From Candidatus Limnocylindrales bacterium (GTDB taxonomy: Bacteria > Moduliflexota > Moduliflexia > Moduliflexales > JAUQPW01): a stretch of 64,000 nucleotides of DNA. Below the pieces are notes generated by a model, which searched no databases, was not told the origin of the DNA, and was given only the letters and a program-made list of their open reading frames with translations. The stretch is taken from assembly GCA_035559535.1 (NCBI GenBank), contig DATMBG010000037.1, forward strand, positions 62,001-126,000, in the 5' to 3' direction. The number at the start of each line of letters is the position of its first letter. Positions within the stretch are counted from its first letter, which is position 1. This document shows positions 8,373 to 16,633 of this stretch, in pieces. A program made the translations under genes and the position numbers.

Positions 8373-9638
8373 TTATAGGGTTCTTCCAGAAGGGATCTCA
8401 GAATATTTCGATTTTGAAACGACGATCCCCGGATGGATCAGGCAATTTCTGCCTATCTGAATGTGGTCCTCGACTTCAGCACCTTTACCCAAGACGGTAA
8501 TCCCGGTATGAAAGTAGGAGGGGTAAGATAAATTGGCAACTTGAGGGTCTCCAGTTCCTACAACAGCATGGGCTCCAATCAAAACATCTTTATCGGCAAC
8601 TACCCGGTCGACAAGGGCGCCGGTACCAATCTGAGTATCATGCATGATAACCGAATCACGAACTACGGCATCCTTTTCTACCACAACTCCCGGGGAAAGA
8701 ACACTTCTCTCTACTCTACCCCTGATCAGACAACCCGGTGAAATGAGGGAATTGATTACCTCGGCAGAAGGATCACATCTGGCCGGAGAACGGTCACCGA
8801 TATTTCTATCCTCTAAATTGGTCCGGACAGACCAGTTCCACAGATCGATCTCCGGTTGATCTTTAAGGAGATCCATATGAAGTTTCCAGTACTCATCAAT
8901 GGTACCACAATACTCCCAGGTTCCGGTAAATGGGTAAGCGTAGAGTCGATACTTCCCTACAAGGTTTGGGATAATATTATAAGCAAAACTATGGGAAGAG
9001 TCTTTCTGCTCGGCATCTTCTTGTAATCTCTCTAAAAGAAAGGGGGTATTAAATACATAGATCCCCAGAGAATAGTAATTCCCCTTAGGAACCTGAGGTT
9101 TTTCTTCGTAACGTAGAACTTTTCCGTCCTCATCCATAGCTAAGATTCCAAATCGGGATGGATTTAGAACGGGTAGCTTCTTACAAACAATGGTACAGTC
9201 GGCCTTTTTACTGATGTGAAAATCTATGACAGGAGAATAATTCATCGTATAAATATGCTCCGCCGATAGAACCAGCACATAGTCTGGATGGTGATCTTCA
9301 ATAAAATTTATATTTTGGTAAACGGCATCGGCAGTTCCTCTATACCAGTCTGAGTCTACCTCTCCTTTGTAAGGAGGTAAAATCCGGACATAGCGGGTTC
9401 TCCCTATAAAATCCCAGGGAGCCCCAATACCTACATGATCCATTAAAGAACTGGGTTTATACTGGGTGAGGATGCCGATAATATTGATCCGAGAGTTCAT
9501 CAAATTACTCAATACGAAATCAATGATCCGATAAATCCCTCCAAAAGGGATAGCCGCCTTGGCCCGCCTCTGGGATAAGATATTCAACGCCGGTACCATC
9601 CCCCCCGCCAGAACCATGGCTATAACTTTTCGTGTCAT
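8373..9638 (-). CDS. glgC: GlgC-like sugar-phosphate nucleotidyltransferase with altered signatures
   Basis: A 421-residue protein with the GlgC architecture: an N-terminal nucleotidyltransferase domain and a C-terminal left-handed beta helix (about 290-421, hexapeptide-like repeats). Conserved parts include PFGGIYRIIDF, LTQYKPSSL, GTADAVYQN and EEKP. Usual catalytic elements differ: the GGxGxRL loop reads GGMVPALNIL (residues 12-21), RAKPA reads RAKAA, and the GDH metal-site motif reads SAEHIYTMNY, with Glu127 where Asp is normal. GlgC makes ADP-glucose from glucose-1-phosphate and ATP; this copy may be a divergent enzyme, a GlgD-type regulatory partner, or use another sugar. A promoter-like pair sits at 9800-9829. 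Confidence 0.75.
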   Translation of the reverse strand: MTRKVIAMVLAGGMVPALNILSQRRAKAAIPFGGIYRIIDFVLSNLMNSRINIIGILTQYKPSSLMDHVGIGAPWDFIGRTRYVRILPPYKGEVDSDWYRGTADAVYQNINFIEDHHPDYVLVLSAEHIYTMNYSPVIDFHISKKADCTIVCKKLPVLNPSRFGILAMDEDGKVLRYEEKPQVPKGNYYSLGIYVFNTPFLLERLQEDAEQKDSSHSFAYNIIPNLVGKYRLYAYPFTGTWEYCGTIDEYWKLHMDLLKDQPEIDLWNWSVRTNLEDRNIGDRSPARCDPSAEVINSLISPGCLIRGRVERSVLSPGVVVEKDAVVRDSVIMHDTQIGTGALVDRVVADKDVLIGAHAVVGTGDPQVANLSYPSYFHTGITVLGKGAEVEDHIQIGRNCLIHPGIVVSKSKYSEIPSGRTL

Positions 9639-9799
9639 ATATCCTCAGGACTACCTTGGGTTCCGTACCCCCATAACGGGGAGCGCACGTTGCACAAACA
9701 GGGTTATTTACTTTATACTATAAGGTGTCTTTCTAAAATTTGTCCCCCTAAAAACTCATTTTTTATTTTCATTTCAAAGGATAGAGTAATACTGTGGAA

Positions 9800-9829
9800 A
9801 TTATGCTCCGTTTTCCAAAGGACTGTCAA
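9800..9829 (-). promoter_or_regulatory. Sigma-70-type promoter for the GlgC-like gene
   Basis: On the minus strand TTGACA (9829-9824) and CATAAT (9805-9800) are 18 bases apart. This would give a leader of about 160 bases before the GlgC-like ATG at 9638. Confidence 0.5.
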
Positions 9830-10196
9830 GATAATTTTCCTCGGCAGGATGTTTAACTGAAAGTATAACCTTTTCGTCCCTATATCTTTGTCAACCTTCA
9901 ATACCTCCAGGGATAAAAGCCATGAAACAGGCTCTTTGAGCCGGGAAATAGCTTCATTCCCTTCGCTTTACCCGGGACTTCGGCTTACACGGCAAGTAAC
10001 CGGTTTCCCTATCGAAGTTGTAAAGGAGGTGGGATGAAACGCCGGGTTTTGAACTTTTGGAAAAAAAGCTTCAATCCCACGAAGTTCTCTTGACTTTTAT
10101 GATAAGACACTCATAGTATAACTTAGGGTGAAATGCTTACTTTAATTAATTGAATTAAAATCCTTTGTAAAATGCCTTCTTATCTGTATCTTATCT
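9830..10196. other. Non-coding stretch, possible structured RNA
   Basis: No gene of normal size. From about 9940 to 10090 there are complementary pieces (CCGGGAAATAGC near CCCGGGACTTCGG; GGTGGGATGAA near TTCAATCCCACG) and a strong AAAGGAGGTGGG ahead of an ATG that opens only 18 codons (10034). It could be a leader or small RNA, but I match no known riboswitch class. Confidence 0.25.
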
Positions 10197-10310
10197 ATGG
10201 TGTTAAAAACCATTTTAGCCCTTCTAGGAATTGCTTTAGGATTATTGATAGGGCTCGCTATCGTTGCCGTAACCATAAAAACGAAACGGGTCATGCGGGG
10301 AAGAAGATGA
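10197..10310 (+). CDS. Small single-pass membrane protein
   Basis: A 37-residue frame beginning MVLKTILALLG, with one strongly hydrophobic helix (about 3-28) and a basic tail ending RVMRGRR. It has the look of a small bacterial membrane protein but no family is recognised, and the ribosome-binding site is weak. It lies just before two other short plus-strand genes. Confidence 0.4.
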   Translation: MVLKTILALLGIALGLLIGLAIVAVTIKTKRVMRGRR

Positions 10311-10358
10311 TGAAAGATTACTTTTTTCCGTCTACTTAAAGGAGTCGTGATTTTTTTT

Positions 10359-10631
10359 ATGAGTTTGTTTAGAGATGAGTCTATGTCTCATGAAGAGATG
10401 GTAGAAATCGAGAGCCGATTAACCAAATTAGAGAGTAGTCTTACGGCTAGCCGGGAAATGTTGGAGAAGTGGAGGGCCCAGGTGAATTTAATCAAAAAGC
10501 TACTGGGAGATCTGGAATTGAGTATTCGTGAGAGTCGCAAAGAAAGCTTCATGATGGACTTTGGGAGTCTCAATCGTGATGTGAATTTGAGCGAGTCGTT
10601 GGAGAAAGAGGATATAGAAGACGAATCTTAA
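10359..10631 (+). CDS. Small coiled-coil protein, unknown function
   Basis: A 90-residue acidic protein; most of its length (residues about 8-60) is a predicted helix with leucine-rich heptads. There are no Cys residues, no signal peptide and no recognised domain. AAAGGAG lies about 14 bases ahead of the ATG at 10359; a GTG at 10347 is also in frame but only two bases from that site. Its neighbours are another small hypothetical gene and pepP, which gives no clue to function. Confidence 0.6.
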   Translation: MSLFRDESMSHEEMVEIESRLTKLESSLTASREMLEKWRAQVNLIKKLLGDLELSIRESRKESFMMDFGSLNRDVNLSESLEKEDIEDES

Positions 10632-10644
10632 GCCGCACTAGAAT

Positions 10645-10708
10645 TCAGAGGCCAGGACTCAGACTCGAAATTGGGTTGTTTTCTGACTTCTGATTTCTGA
10701 CTCTGGAG
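10645..10708. repeat. Inverted heptamer repeat (TTCTGAC family)
   Basis: TTCTGAC, TTCTGAT, TTCTGAC and TCTGGAG lie in exact register at 10681-10708. A complementary arm (AATTCAGAGGCCAGGACTCAG) begins near 10642. It ends one base before the next start codon. A related copy lies at 44778-44860. Confidence 0.75.
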
Positions 10709-10709
10709 T

Positions 10710-10973
10710 ATGCTCGCAGAATCCAATGAAGAGGCCTTAGAAGCGAAGGTCCAAATGAAGAAGGAAACGGAATATAAATCCAGGATTGTTCGTAATCATA
10801 CTCCACTTATAACAGAGTTTTTAGATAGTTATAAGGATATCTTGAAAGACAAAAAGCTCTGCGAAGAAGGGGCCAGGGGTAAACTGGTTGAAATACCCAT
10901 GCAACCTTTTCTCCTTCAACTCCTTCTCGACTATGAAGATTTTAAAATAGAAAAGAAAAAGTTACTTTTTTGA
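10710..10973 (+). CDS. Hypothetical helical protein
   Basis: An 87-residue charged protein, largely helical, with no recognised domain, Cys pair or membrane segment. The ATG follows the heptamer repeat directly and no ribosome-binding site is clear, so the start is uncertain. The stop is 15 bases before pepP, whose GAAGGGGGA site overlaps the gene end, suggesting cotranscription. Confidence 0.45.
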   Translation: MLAESNEEALEAKVQMKKETEYKSRIVRNHTPLITEFLDSYKDILKDKKLCEEGARGKLVEIPMQPFLLQLLLDYEDFKIEKKKLLF

Positions 10974-10988
10974 AGGGGGAATGCTGAT

Positions 10989-12281
10989 ATGTTTCAGATG
11001 AGACGAGCTCAATTTATGGAAAAAATGGGGAAAGGTGTGGCCATCTTCAAGAGCGCACCTGTTGCTACTCGCAACCAGGACGTAGATCATGAATATCGTC
11101 AGGATAGTGACTTTTACTATTTGACCGGGTTTGAAGAACCTGAATCTCTGTGCCTGCTGGCTCCCGAGCATCCAGAACACCAGTTCGTCATGTTTGTGCG
11201 ACCCCGGGATAAAGAAAAAGAAACCTGGACCGGTAAACGAGCAGGTCCAGAAGGTGCCATAAAGGATTATGGAGCTCAACAAGCCTATACCATCGACAAG
11301 CTGGATGAAATGCTTCCTAAATATTTGGATCAGGTAGATAGAATTTACTATCGGATTGGAAAAGATCCGGAACTGGATCGCAAGATCATGGGTTTAGTCT
11401 ATTCTTACCGTACGAAGTCCCGGGCAGGTATTTCAGGTCCTTATATGTTAATCGACGCAGCCGAGATTCTCCATGAAATGCGCCTGATCAAAAAGGAGGA
11501 AGAATTATCTTTGCTGCGCCAGGCCGTGGATATTTCCTGCGAAGGTCACCTGGAGGCTATGAAGGCAGCCCGGGGAGGAATGTACGAGTATGAAATCGAA
11601 GCCCTTATAGAGTATACCTTTCGCAAAAGGGGTTCTCCTCGAAACGGCTACCCCAGCATCGTGGGCTCCGGTCCTAATACCACCATCCTTCACTACGATA
11701 CCAATAATCGACAAATGCAGGAAGGAGAACTGCTGTTGATCGATGCAGGGGCAGAATATGGATACTATACCGGTGATATTACCCGAACCTTCCCGGTTAG
11801 TCGAAAATTTTCTCCTGAACAAAAGCAGATCTACCAGATTGTTCTGCAAGCCCAACTGGAAGCCATCGACCGGGTTAAACCAGGGGCAAGTATCATGGAT
11901 GTGCATAACCGCGCTGTAGAAGTTATTACCGAGGGACTTGTAGCCCTTGGTTTTCTACGGGGGAATGTAAAAGATTTGATCGAAAAGGAAGAGTATCGTA
12001 AGTTTTATATGCATAAAACCAGTCACTGGTTGGGGATGGATGTCCATGATGTGGGAAAATACAACCTCAATGGGAAGTGGCGGGTGCTAGAGCCGGGGAT
12101 GGTTTTAACCGTAGAGCCCGGGATTTATATTCCTGAAGGAACCGAACAGGTGGATCCTAAATACTGGAATATAGGAATTCGAATCGAAGATGATGTTTTA
12201 GTCACCCCCCAGGGTCATGAAGTCCTGACGGCTAAAGTACCTAAACAAATAGAGGACATTGAGGCGATAAGAGGTTCCTAA
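10989..12281 (+). CDS. pepP: Xaa-Pro aminopeptidase, M24B family
   Basis: A 430-residue cytoplasmic enzyme that removes N-terminal residues linked to proline. An aminopeptidase P N-terminal domain spans about 1-135 and a pita-bread metallopeptidase domain fills the rest. The five metal ligands are in place: two Asp in IDAGAEYGYYTGDITR (about 252 and 263), His in TSHWLGMDVHD (about 346), Glu in TVEPGIY (about 378) and Glu in IRIEDDV (about 399). GAAGGGGGA precedes the ATG. Length and layout are normal for E. coli-type PepP. Confidence 0.93.
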   Translation: MFQMRRAQFMEKMGKGVAIFKSAPVATRNQDVDHEYRQDSDFYYLTGFEEPESLCLLAPEHPEHQFVMFVRPRDKEKETWTGKRAGPEGAIKDYGAQQAYTIDKLDEMLPKYLDQVDRIYYRIGKDPELDRKIMGLVYSYRTKSRAGISGPYMLIDAAEILHEMRLIKKEEELSLLRQAVDISCEGHLEAMKAARGGMYEYEIEALIEYTFRKRGSPRNGYPSIVGSGPNTTILHYDTNNRQMQEGELLLIDAGAEYGYYTGDITRTFPVSRKFSPEQKQIYQIVLQAQLEAIDRVKPGASIMDVHNRAVEVITEGLVALGFLRGNVKDLIEKEEYRKFYMHKTSHWLGMDVHDVGKYNLNGKWRVLEPGMVLTVEPGIYIPEGTEQVDPKYWNIGIRIEDDVLVTPQGHEVLTAKVPKQIEDIEAIRGS

Positions 12282-12313
12282 TCGTTGTCTTTGTCAATAA
12301 CCGGATGAAACCT

Positions 12314-12332
12314 ATCCTGGTTCCCCCAGGAT
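12314..12332. terminator. Hairpin between convergent genes
   Basis: ATCCTGG-TTCCC-CCAGGAT lies in the 61-base gap between pepP and the convergent CPBP gene. There is no clean T-run, so termination on either side is inferred from position. Confidence 0.4.
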
Positions 12333-12342
12333 CCTGGAAAAG

Positions 12343-13317
12343 CTACTGGAAAAATATGCGCCAGTAGCTATCCACCAGCCAATGGGTAATGGCAGCAGCC
12401 GTAACTTTTCCGGTTCTTATATAGGTAAGCCCATAAAACCATCCGGCCAGGGTGGCCAGAATCACATAGACCCAGTTCGGGGAATCGGGCCGGTGAATGT
12501 GAGATAGACCGAAAATGGCCGAGGAGATCATTAAAGCCACGTAGGGTTTTTCCTTCAATCGCTGAGAAATCAGGTTGTGAATCACTCCACGAAAGACCAA
12601 TTCTTCAGGTAAAGCAATGGAAAATGCAATAAGAACCAGAGAGATAAAGATCTGAGTACCTGATTTCAGGGTCGGGGGTATGGTAATGAAATGGGTAGGT
12701 ACGGCAATGGGAATGGCAAAAAAAGCGACAAATACGGCAAAGTAAAGACCTGCCCACCGGATATCGTTCCTATGCAACTGAAAAGTATAACCTACCCTCT
12801 CTAAAGGGCGTACAACCAGAAAAAGAAAAATCCCCCAGATCAGGCCCAGGACTCTATCCAGAGATTCCCCATGCTCTACCGGAATACTAACCAGCCGGAT
12901 CCACCCTCCCAGGAGGGGAACCCAGAGGGTCGTAATCACCAACACATCCTGGATGGTTAATCCATCCGTTTTTGGCCTCGCAACCAGGAGGATGAAAGCA
13001 GGAATGAAAAGATATAACGCATATATCCCCACATCTTCCCAACGAAATCCGGCAACGGAAAGTGCGTAAAAAGCATACATAATAAGCAGAATCAATGCTA
13101 TACCGAAAACCTTCGCGCAATTAAACCTGATGTTTTCCTTTAATTTTTCGACTAATTCAGGAATCCCGAGCAGAAGATAGAGGGATATAAGGAATATGAA
13201 CAGAGTAATGGCCGCAAGCTGACTTTGAAGATCTAATTTAAGAGTTAATACGTATACAGAAAAAATTGTCGTTAAAAAAACGATGAGTGGAAGAATAACC
13301 CAGTTCTTACCTTTCAT
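12343..13317 (-). CDS. CPBP (CAAX/Abi-type) intramembrane metalloprotease
   Basis: A 324-residue integral membrane protein with about eight hydrophobic segments. The C-terminal half carries the CPBP motifs: PEELVFRG (EExxxR, about residue 238), a His in FGLSHIHRPD and a late His in THWLVDS. Members are intramembrane glutamic/metal proteases related to the CAAX prenyl protease Rce1; bacterial members often act in peptide processing or self-immunity. No bacteriocin or prenylation gene is near, so the substrate is unknown. The start MKGKNWVILP fits a membrane N-terminus. Confidence 0.85.
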   Translation of the reverse strand: MKGKNWVILPLIVFLTTIFSVYVLTLKLDLQSQLAAITLFIFLISLYLLLGIPELVEKLKENIRFNCAKVFGIALILLIMYAFYALSVAGFRWEDVGIYALYLFIPAFILLVARPKTDGLTIQDVLVITTLWVPLLGGWIRLVSIPVEHGESLDRVLGLIWGIFLFLVVRPLERVGYTFQLHRNDIRWAGLYFAVFVAFFAIPIAVPTHFITIPPTLKSGTQIFISLVLIAFSIALPEELVFRGVIHNLISQRLKEKPYVALMISSAIFGLSHIHRPDSPNWVYVILATLAGWFYGLTYIRTGKVTAAAITHWLVDSYWRIFFQ

Positions 13318-13523
13318 GTCGATTTTCCTTTTCGCGTTAAAAAGACTCTGTCAAACAAGAGTTTTCTCTAAACCTATCTTCCCATTGTTTTTAACATGTT
13401 ATGGTAGGCTTAAAAAAGCAATATAACCCGATAAAAAAGGAAAAGATTGACTTAAACCTTGCAGAGTAAAGGGGATTTTGGATTCTCATTTTGCGTGGTT
13501 TAAGTAATCGAGGCTAACAGCTT

Positions 13524-14606
13524 ATGAAAATTACCCAAATCGCTTCGGCACTTTATCGGATTCCCCCTCTTCGTCCCAGGAAGGATGCTATTCAGGAGTT
13601 CAGTGCCATGGAACTCCTTCTGGTAGAGATCTTCACAAATGAAGGATTAACCGGGGTGGGTTACTCCTATACCATTGGACAGGGAGGCAAAGCAGCCAAG
13701 GTCCTGTTGGATGAAGATCTCGTTCCTTGCATTCTGGGCGAAGATCCTTCCAATGTGGAGCGTATCTGGCAGAAGATGTGGTGGCGAATTCATGCGGTCG
13801 TCGGTGGGATTTCTCCGGTTGCCATGGCTGCAGTGGATATAGCCTTATGGGATCTCAAAGCCAAGATGGCAAAATTACCGCTTTATAAACTCTTGGGAGG
13901 TTATCGAGATCAAATATCCGTGTACACCACAGAAGGCGGCTGGCTTAATATGAGTTTGGAGGAGATAAAGGAAGAAGCCATAAAAGCCGTCGAAGAAGGA
14001 TTTACAGGGGTAAAACTGAAGGTAGGCAAGGAAGATCCCCTTGAGGACGTTAAAAGGGTTGGTGAAGTTCGTAAAGTTATAGGGGATTCTGTGAAGCTTA
14101 TGGTCGATGTTAACCAAAAATGGACCTCTACGGAAGCCATTACCCGTGGGAAACAACTGGAAGAGTTTAATATTTTTTGGTTGGAGGAACCTCTCCCCCA
14201 CGATGATGTGAGTGGACACGCCACCTTAAAGGCACATCTGACCGTCCCTATTGCCCTGGGAGAGAGCCTTTACACAAAGCAGGCGTTTAAAGCTTATTTG
14301 GAGCAGAAGGCTGTGAGCATTTTACAACCCGATGTGGGTCGGGTCGGGGGGATTACCGAATGGATGAAGATTGCAGCCCTGGCTGAAGCCTGGAACCTTC
14401 CGATAGCCCCTCATTTCCTGATGGAAATCCATTTTCACCTTGCCGCTGCAGTCCCCCATGCTTTGTTCGTAGAATACATTCCGCAATTGGATCCCATTTT
14501 GGAAGAACCTTTTAAAATTAAAAAGGGAATCTTCGAGCTTCCTCCAACGCCAGGCCATGGGATTCGATTCGATAAAGGCAAATTAAAAGCTTATCAGGTC
14601 CTGTGA
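13524..14606 (+). CDS. Mandelate racemase/muconate lactonizing enzyme family protein
   Basis: A 360-residue enolase-superfamily enzyme with an N-terminal capping domain and a C-terminal barrel. Visible residues are the K-x-K pair in KLKVGK (about 167-171), the metal ligands Asp in LMVDVN (about 194), Glu in WLEEPL (about 220) and Glu in LGESL (about 246), and a His in APHFLMEIHFH (about 297). This pattern fits the mandelate racemase subgroup (sugar-acid dehydratase, racemase or lactonizing enzyme). The reaction starts by abstracting the alpha proton of a carboxylate. The substrate cannot be told from sequence; the next gene is a hydrolase 26 bases downstream, possibly cotranscribed. Confidence 0.88.
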   Translation: MKITQIASALYRIPPLRPRKDAIQEFSAMELLLVEIFTNEGLTGVGYSYTIGQGGKAAKVLLDEDLVPCILGEDPSNVERIWQKMWWRIHAVVGGISPVAMAAVDIALWDLKAKMAKLPLYKLLGGYRDQISVYTTEGGWLNMSLEEIKEEAIKAVEEGFTGVKLKVGKEDPLEDVKRVGEVRKVIGDSVKLMVDVNQKWTSTEAITRGKQLEEFNIFWLEEPLPHDDVSGHATLKAHLTVPIALGESLYTKQAFKAYLEQKAVSILQPDVGRVGGITEWMKIAALAEAWNLPIAPHFLMEIHFHLAAAVPHALFVEYIPQLDPILEEPFKIKKGIFELPPTPGHGIRFDKGKLKAYQVL

Positions 14607-14632
14607 AATTACTTTAACAAGGGTCAGGGGCC

Positions 14633-15586
14633 ATGTTATTTCGCCCAAACAGAAGGCAAAAATATGTGTGGTCCTCCCTCACCGTGATCATCCTTTTTTT
14701 ATCTCTGCTGTTTCTTTCCACGGAACTCTATAAGGAACGGGACTTCAGCCAGATTTTCCTGGATCGGAAAGGAAGTCTCGTCGAGATTGAAGAACGGTCC
14801 CTGGATCCTAAAAAGTATGAAATTCGGCTTCGTAGCTCAAATGGTCTTACCGTGGAGGGATTTATTAAAATTCCGGATTCTTCGACCCTATCTGCACCGG
14901 CGGTTATTGTTTTTAATGGGCTGGAGACCGGAGCCTGGGTGGTGGATCTGATCGGTGGCGTCCAGGAAGTTGAGGAGACGGTGATCATGGCGATGAATTA
15001 TCCTTACAAGGGAGAGGTTTCCCTGGAAGGAGCTCAACTCCTATTGACACTTCTTCAGTTTCGCCAGGCTATTTTTGATACCGTTGTCGGTGGTTTACTT
15101 ATGGTGGATTACCTGACCCAACGTAAAGGGGTAGACCCCGAACGGATTACCATGGTCGGGATCAGTTTTGGAAGTCCTTTTGCCGTGGTAGTGAGTGCCC
15201 TGGATCCTAGAATTCGGGGAGTGGCCATTCATTATGGCGGAGGGGATCTGGAAAAGCTTCTTTTCCATAATATTCAATCGGGAAATTGGATTTCCAGAAA
15301 GTTGCTGAGCTCTCTGGGTGCCCTGATTTTGGCACCCATAGAACCCCTCAAATATATCGACCGCATAGCGCCTCGACCTCTTTTTATGATTAATGGGGAA
15401 CAGGATGAAAGAATCCCCCAGGAGAGTGCCAGGACCTTGTTCCAAAAAGCCCATTTCCCCAAAGAGATGGTTTGGCTGGAGTCCGATCATGTTTATCCTT
15501 CCAAAACAGAGTTGATCCAGGAATTAACCCGCAGAACCGCTCAGTGGATGAAAAAGAACCATCTTCTTAAGGTCTTTCCAAAGTAA
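14633..15586 (+). CDS. Membrane-anchored alpha/beta hydrolase
   Basis: A 317-residue protein with an N-terminal membrane segment (about 15-31) after a basic start, so the catalytic domain probably faces the periplasm. The alpha/beta-hydrolase triad appears as Ser in VGISFGS (about 177), Asp in GEQDERIP (about 263) and His in ESDHVYP (about 285). The fold resembles dienelactone hydrolase or acyl-peptide hydrolase-type esterases. It follows the mandelate-racemase-family gene by 26 bases. The natural ester or peptide is unknown. Confidence 0.8.
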   Translation: MLFRPNRRQKYVWSSLTVIILFLSLLFLSTELYKERDFSQIFLDRKGSLVEIEERSLDPKKYEIRLRSSNGLTVEGFIKIPDSSTLSAPAVIVFNGLETGAWVVDLIGGVQEVEETVIMAMNYPYKGEVSLEGAQLLLTLLQFRQAIFDTVVGGLLMVDYLTQRKGVDPERITMVGISFGSPFAVVVSALDPRIRGVAIHYGGGDLEKLLFHNIQSGNWISRKLLSSLGALILAPIEPLKYIDRIAPRPLFMINGEQDERIPQESARTLFQKAHFPKEMVWLESDHVYPSKTELIQELTRRTAQWMKKNHLLKVFPK

Positions 15587-15645
15587 AAAAGTAAATAGCG
15601 TAGAATCCAAGACTTTGAAAAGTCAAATAGTTACAAATTTTCTAG

Positions 15646-15674
15646 TTGACAATTCAAGAATTTTCCGGTTAAAT
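15646..15674 (+). promoter_or_regulatory. Sigma-70-type promoter
   Basis: TTGACA (15646-15651) and TTAAAT (15669-15674) are 17 bases apart in an AT-rich gap, 100 bases before the hydrolase at 15774. Confidence 0.5.
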
Positions 15675-15773
15675 AATTTAAATAGTTTTAATCAAGTGCC
15701 TGATTATTTACAGGTATAAACAGACAGACCCCTTGAGAACTAACGCCGGAGTTAAAATATACCTACGCTTCAT

Positions 15774-16547
15774 ATGCCCTATATAAATATTAAAGACAAT
15801 AAGATTCGATATATTGTAGTGGAGAATACCCATAAAGTAGGACATGGCGAAAAGATTTTTTTCCTTCATGGGTTGGGAGGAAATATTTATAACTGGGCGT
15901 ATCAAATTAAATATTTCTCAGAATCTTATCAGGTGATTGCTTTGGAGTTACCCGGTCATGGAAGATCTCCGGGAAAAGGAGCCACCGCCATTTCCGATTA
16001 TACCAACTTGCTACGAGAATTTTTTGAAGTCATGGACCTGGATGAAGTGATTTTAGTGGGTCATTCCATGGGTGGGGCTATTGCTCTAGATTATGCGATT
16101 AAATATCAAGATTCATTAAAAGCCCTTGGACTTGTAGCTACAGGAGCGAAATTTGAGATTTCTACCCAAACCCTCATAAAAATGAAGGACAACATTGAGT
16201 CTATTTTTGGAGCTTTGGATAAAGCCAAGGAAAAAATGAAAGATATCGATGAACGGTTGGTGACCAACGATATCAATGTGATGCTGGGAGATGTGGTGGC
16301 TGCCAGAAAGTTTAACGTAACCTCCCAGTTATCGACCATTCAAATTCCAACTTTAGTCGTTTGTGGTACCGAAGATCCCTTAATTCAAATCTCAATGGCC
16401 GAATATCTCCGGGATCACATTCCGGGTGCTCAACTTGCCCTCATTAAAGGAGCCGGTCATATGGTCATGGTAGAATACCCCCAAGAGTTTAACACCATTT
16501 TGGAGCAGTTTGTTATTAACTTAATGGTAAACTCTTTATGGGACTAA
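15774..16547 (+). CDS. Alpha/beta hydrolase (esterase/lipase family)
   Basis: A 257-residue soluble hydrolase with an oxyanion-hole motif FLHGLGG, nucleophile Ser in VGHSMGG (about 97), Asp in GTEDPL (about 200) and His in GAGHMVM (about 228), ordered as in the BioH/MhpC/RsbQ group. Length is normal. No signal peptide is seen. Neighbours give no pathway, and the upstream promoter suggests it is transcribed alone or with the downstream EF-G gene. Confidence 0.85.
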   Translation: MPYINIKDNKIRYIVVENTHKVGHGEKIFFLHGLGGNIYNWAYQIKYFSESYQVIALELPGHGRSPGKGATAISDYTNLLREFFEVMDLDEVILVGHSMGGAIALDYAIKYQDSLKALGLVATGAKFEISTQTLIKMKDNIESIFGALDKAKEKMKDIDERLVTNDINVMLGDVVAARKFNVTSQLSTIQIPTLVVCGTEDPLIQISMAEYLRDHIPGAQLALIKGAGHMVMVEYPQEFNTILEQFVINLMVNSLWD

Positions 16548-16552
16548 AAGTT

Positions 16553-16622
16553 GAAGGGATAGTAAATTATTTGTAATAAGGAGTAAAAGGGTTTAGCTTC
16601 CTTTACTTCTTACTCTGGATAA
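16553..16622. repeat. Inverted short-tandem-repeat hairpin before EF-G
   Basis: GTAATAAGGAGTAAAAGG and CCTTTACTTCTTACTC form complementary arms built of degenerate heptamers around GGAGTAA/CTTTACT. It fills the gap between the hydrolase and EF-G and ends 12 bases before the EF-G ATG. Confidence 0.6.
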
Positions 16623-16633
16623 CTTACAGAATT

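Noticed and set aside
9940-10100. c-di-GMP-I or other riboswitch
   Set aside because: The pieces do not match the consensus of a class I know; only a generic hairpin reading is supported.
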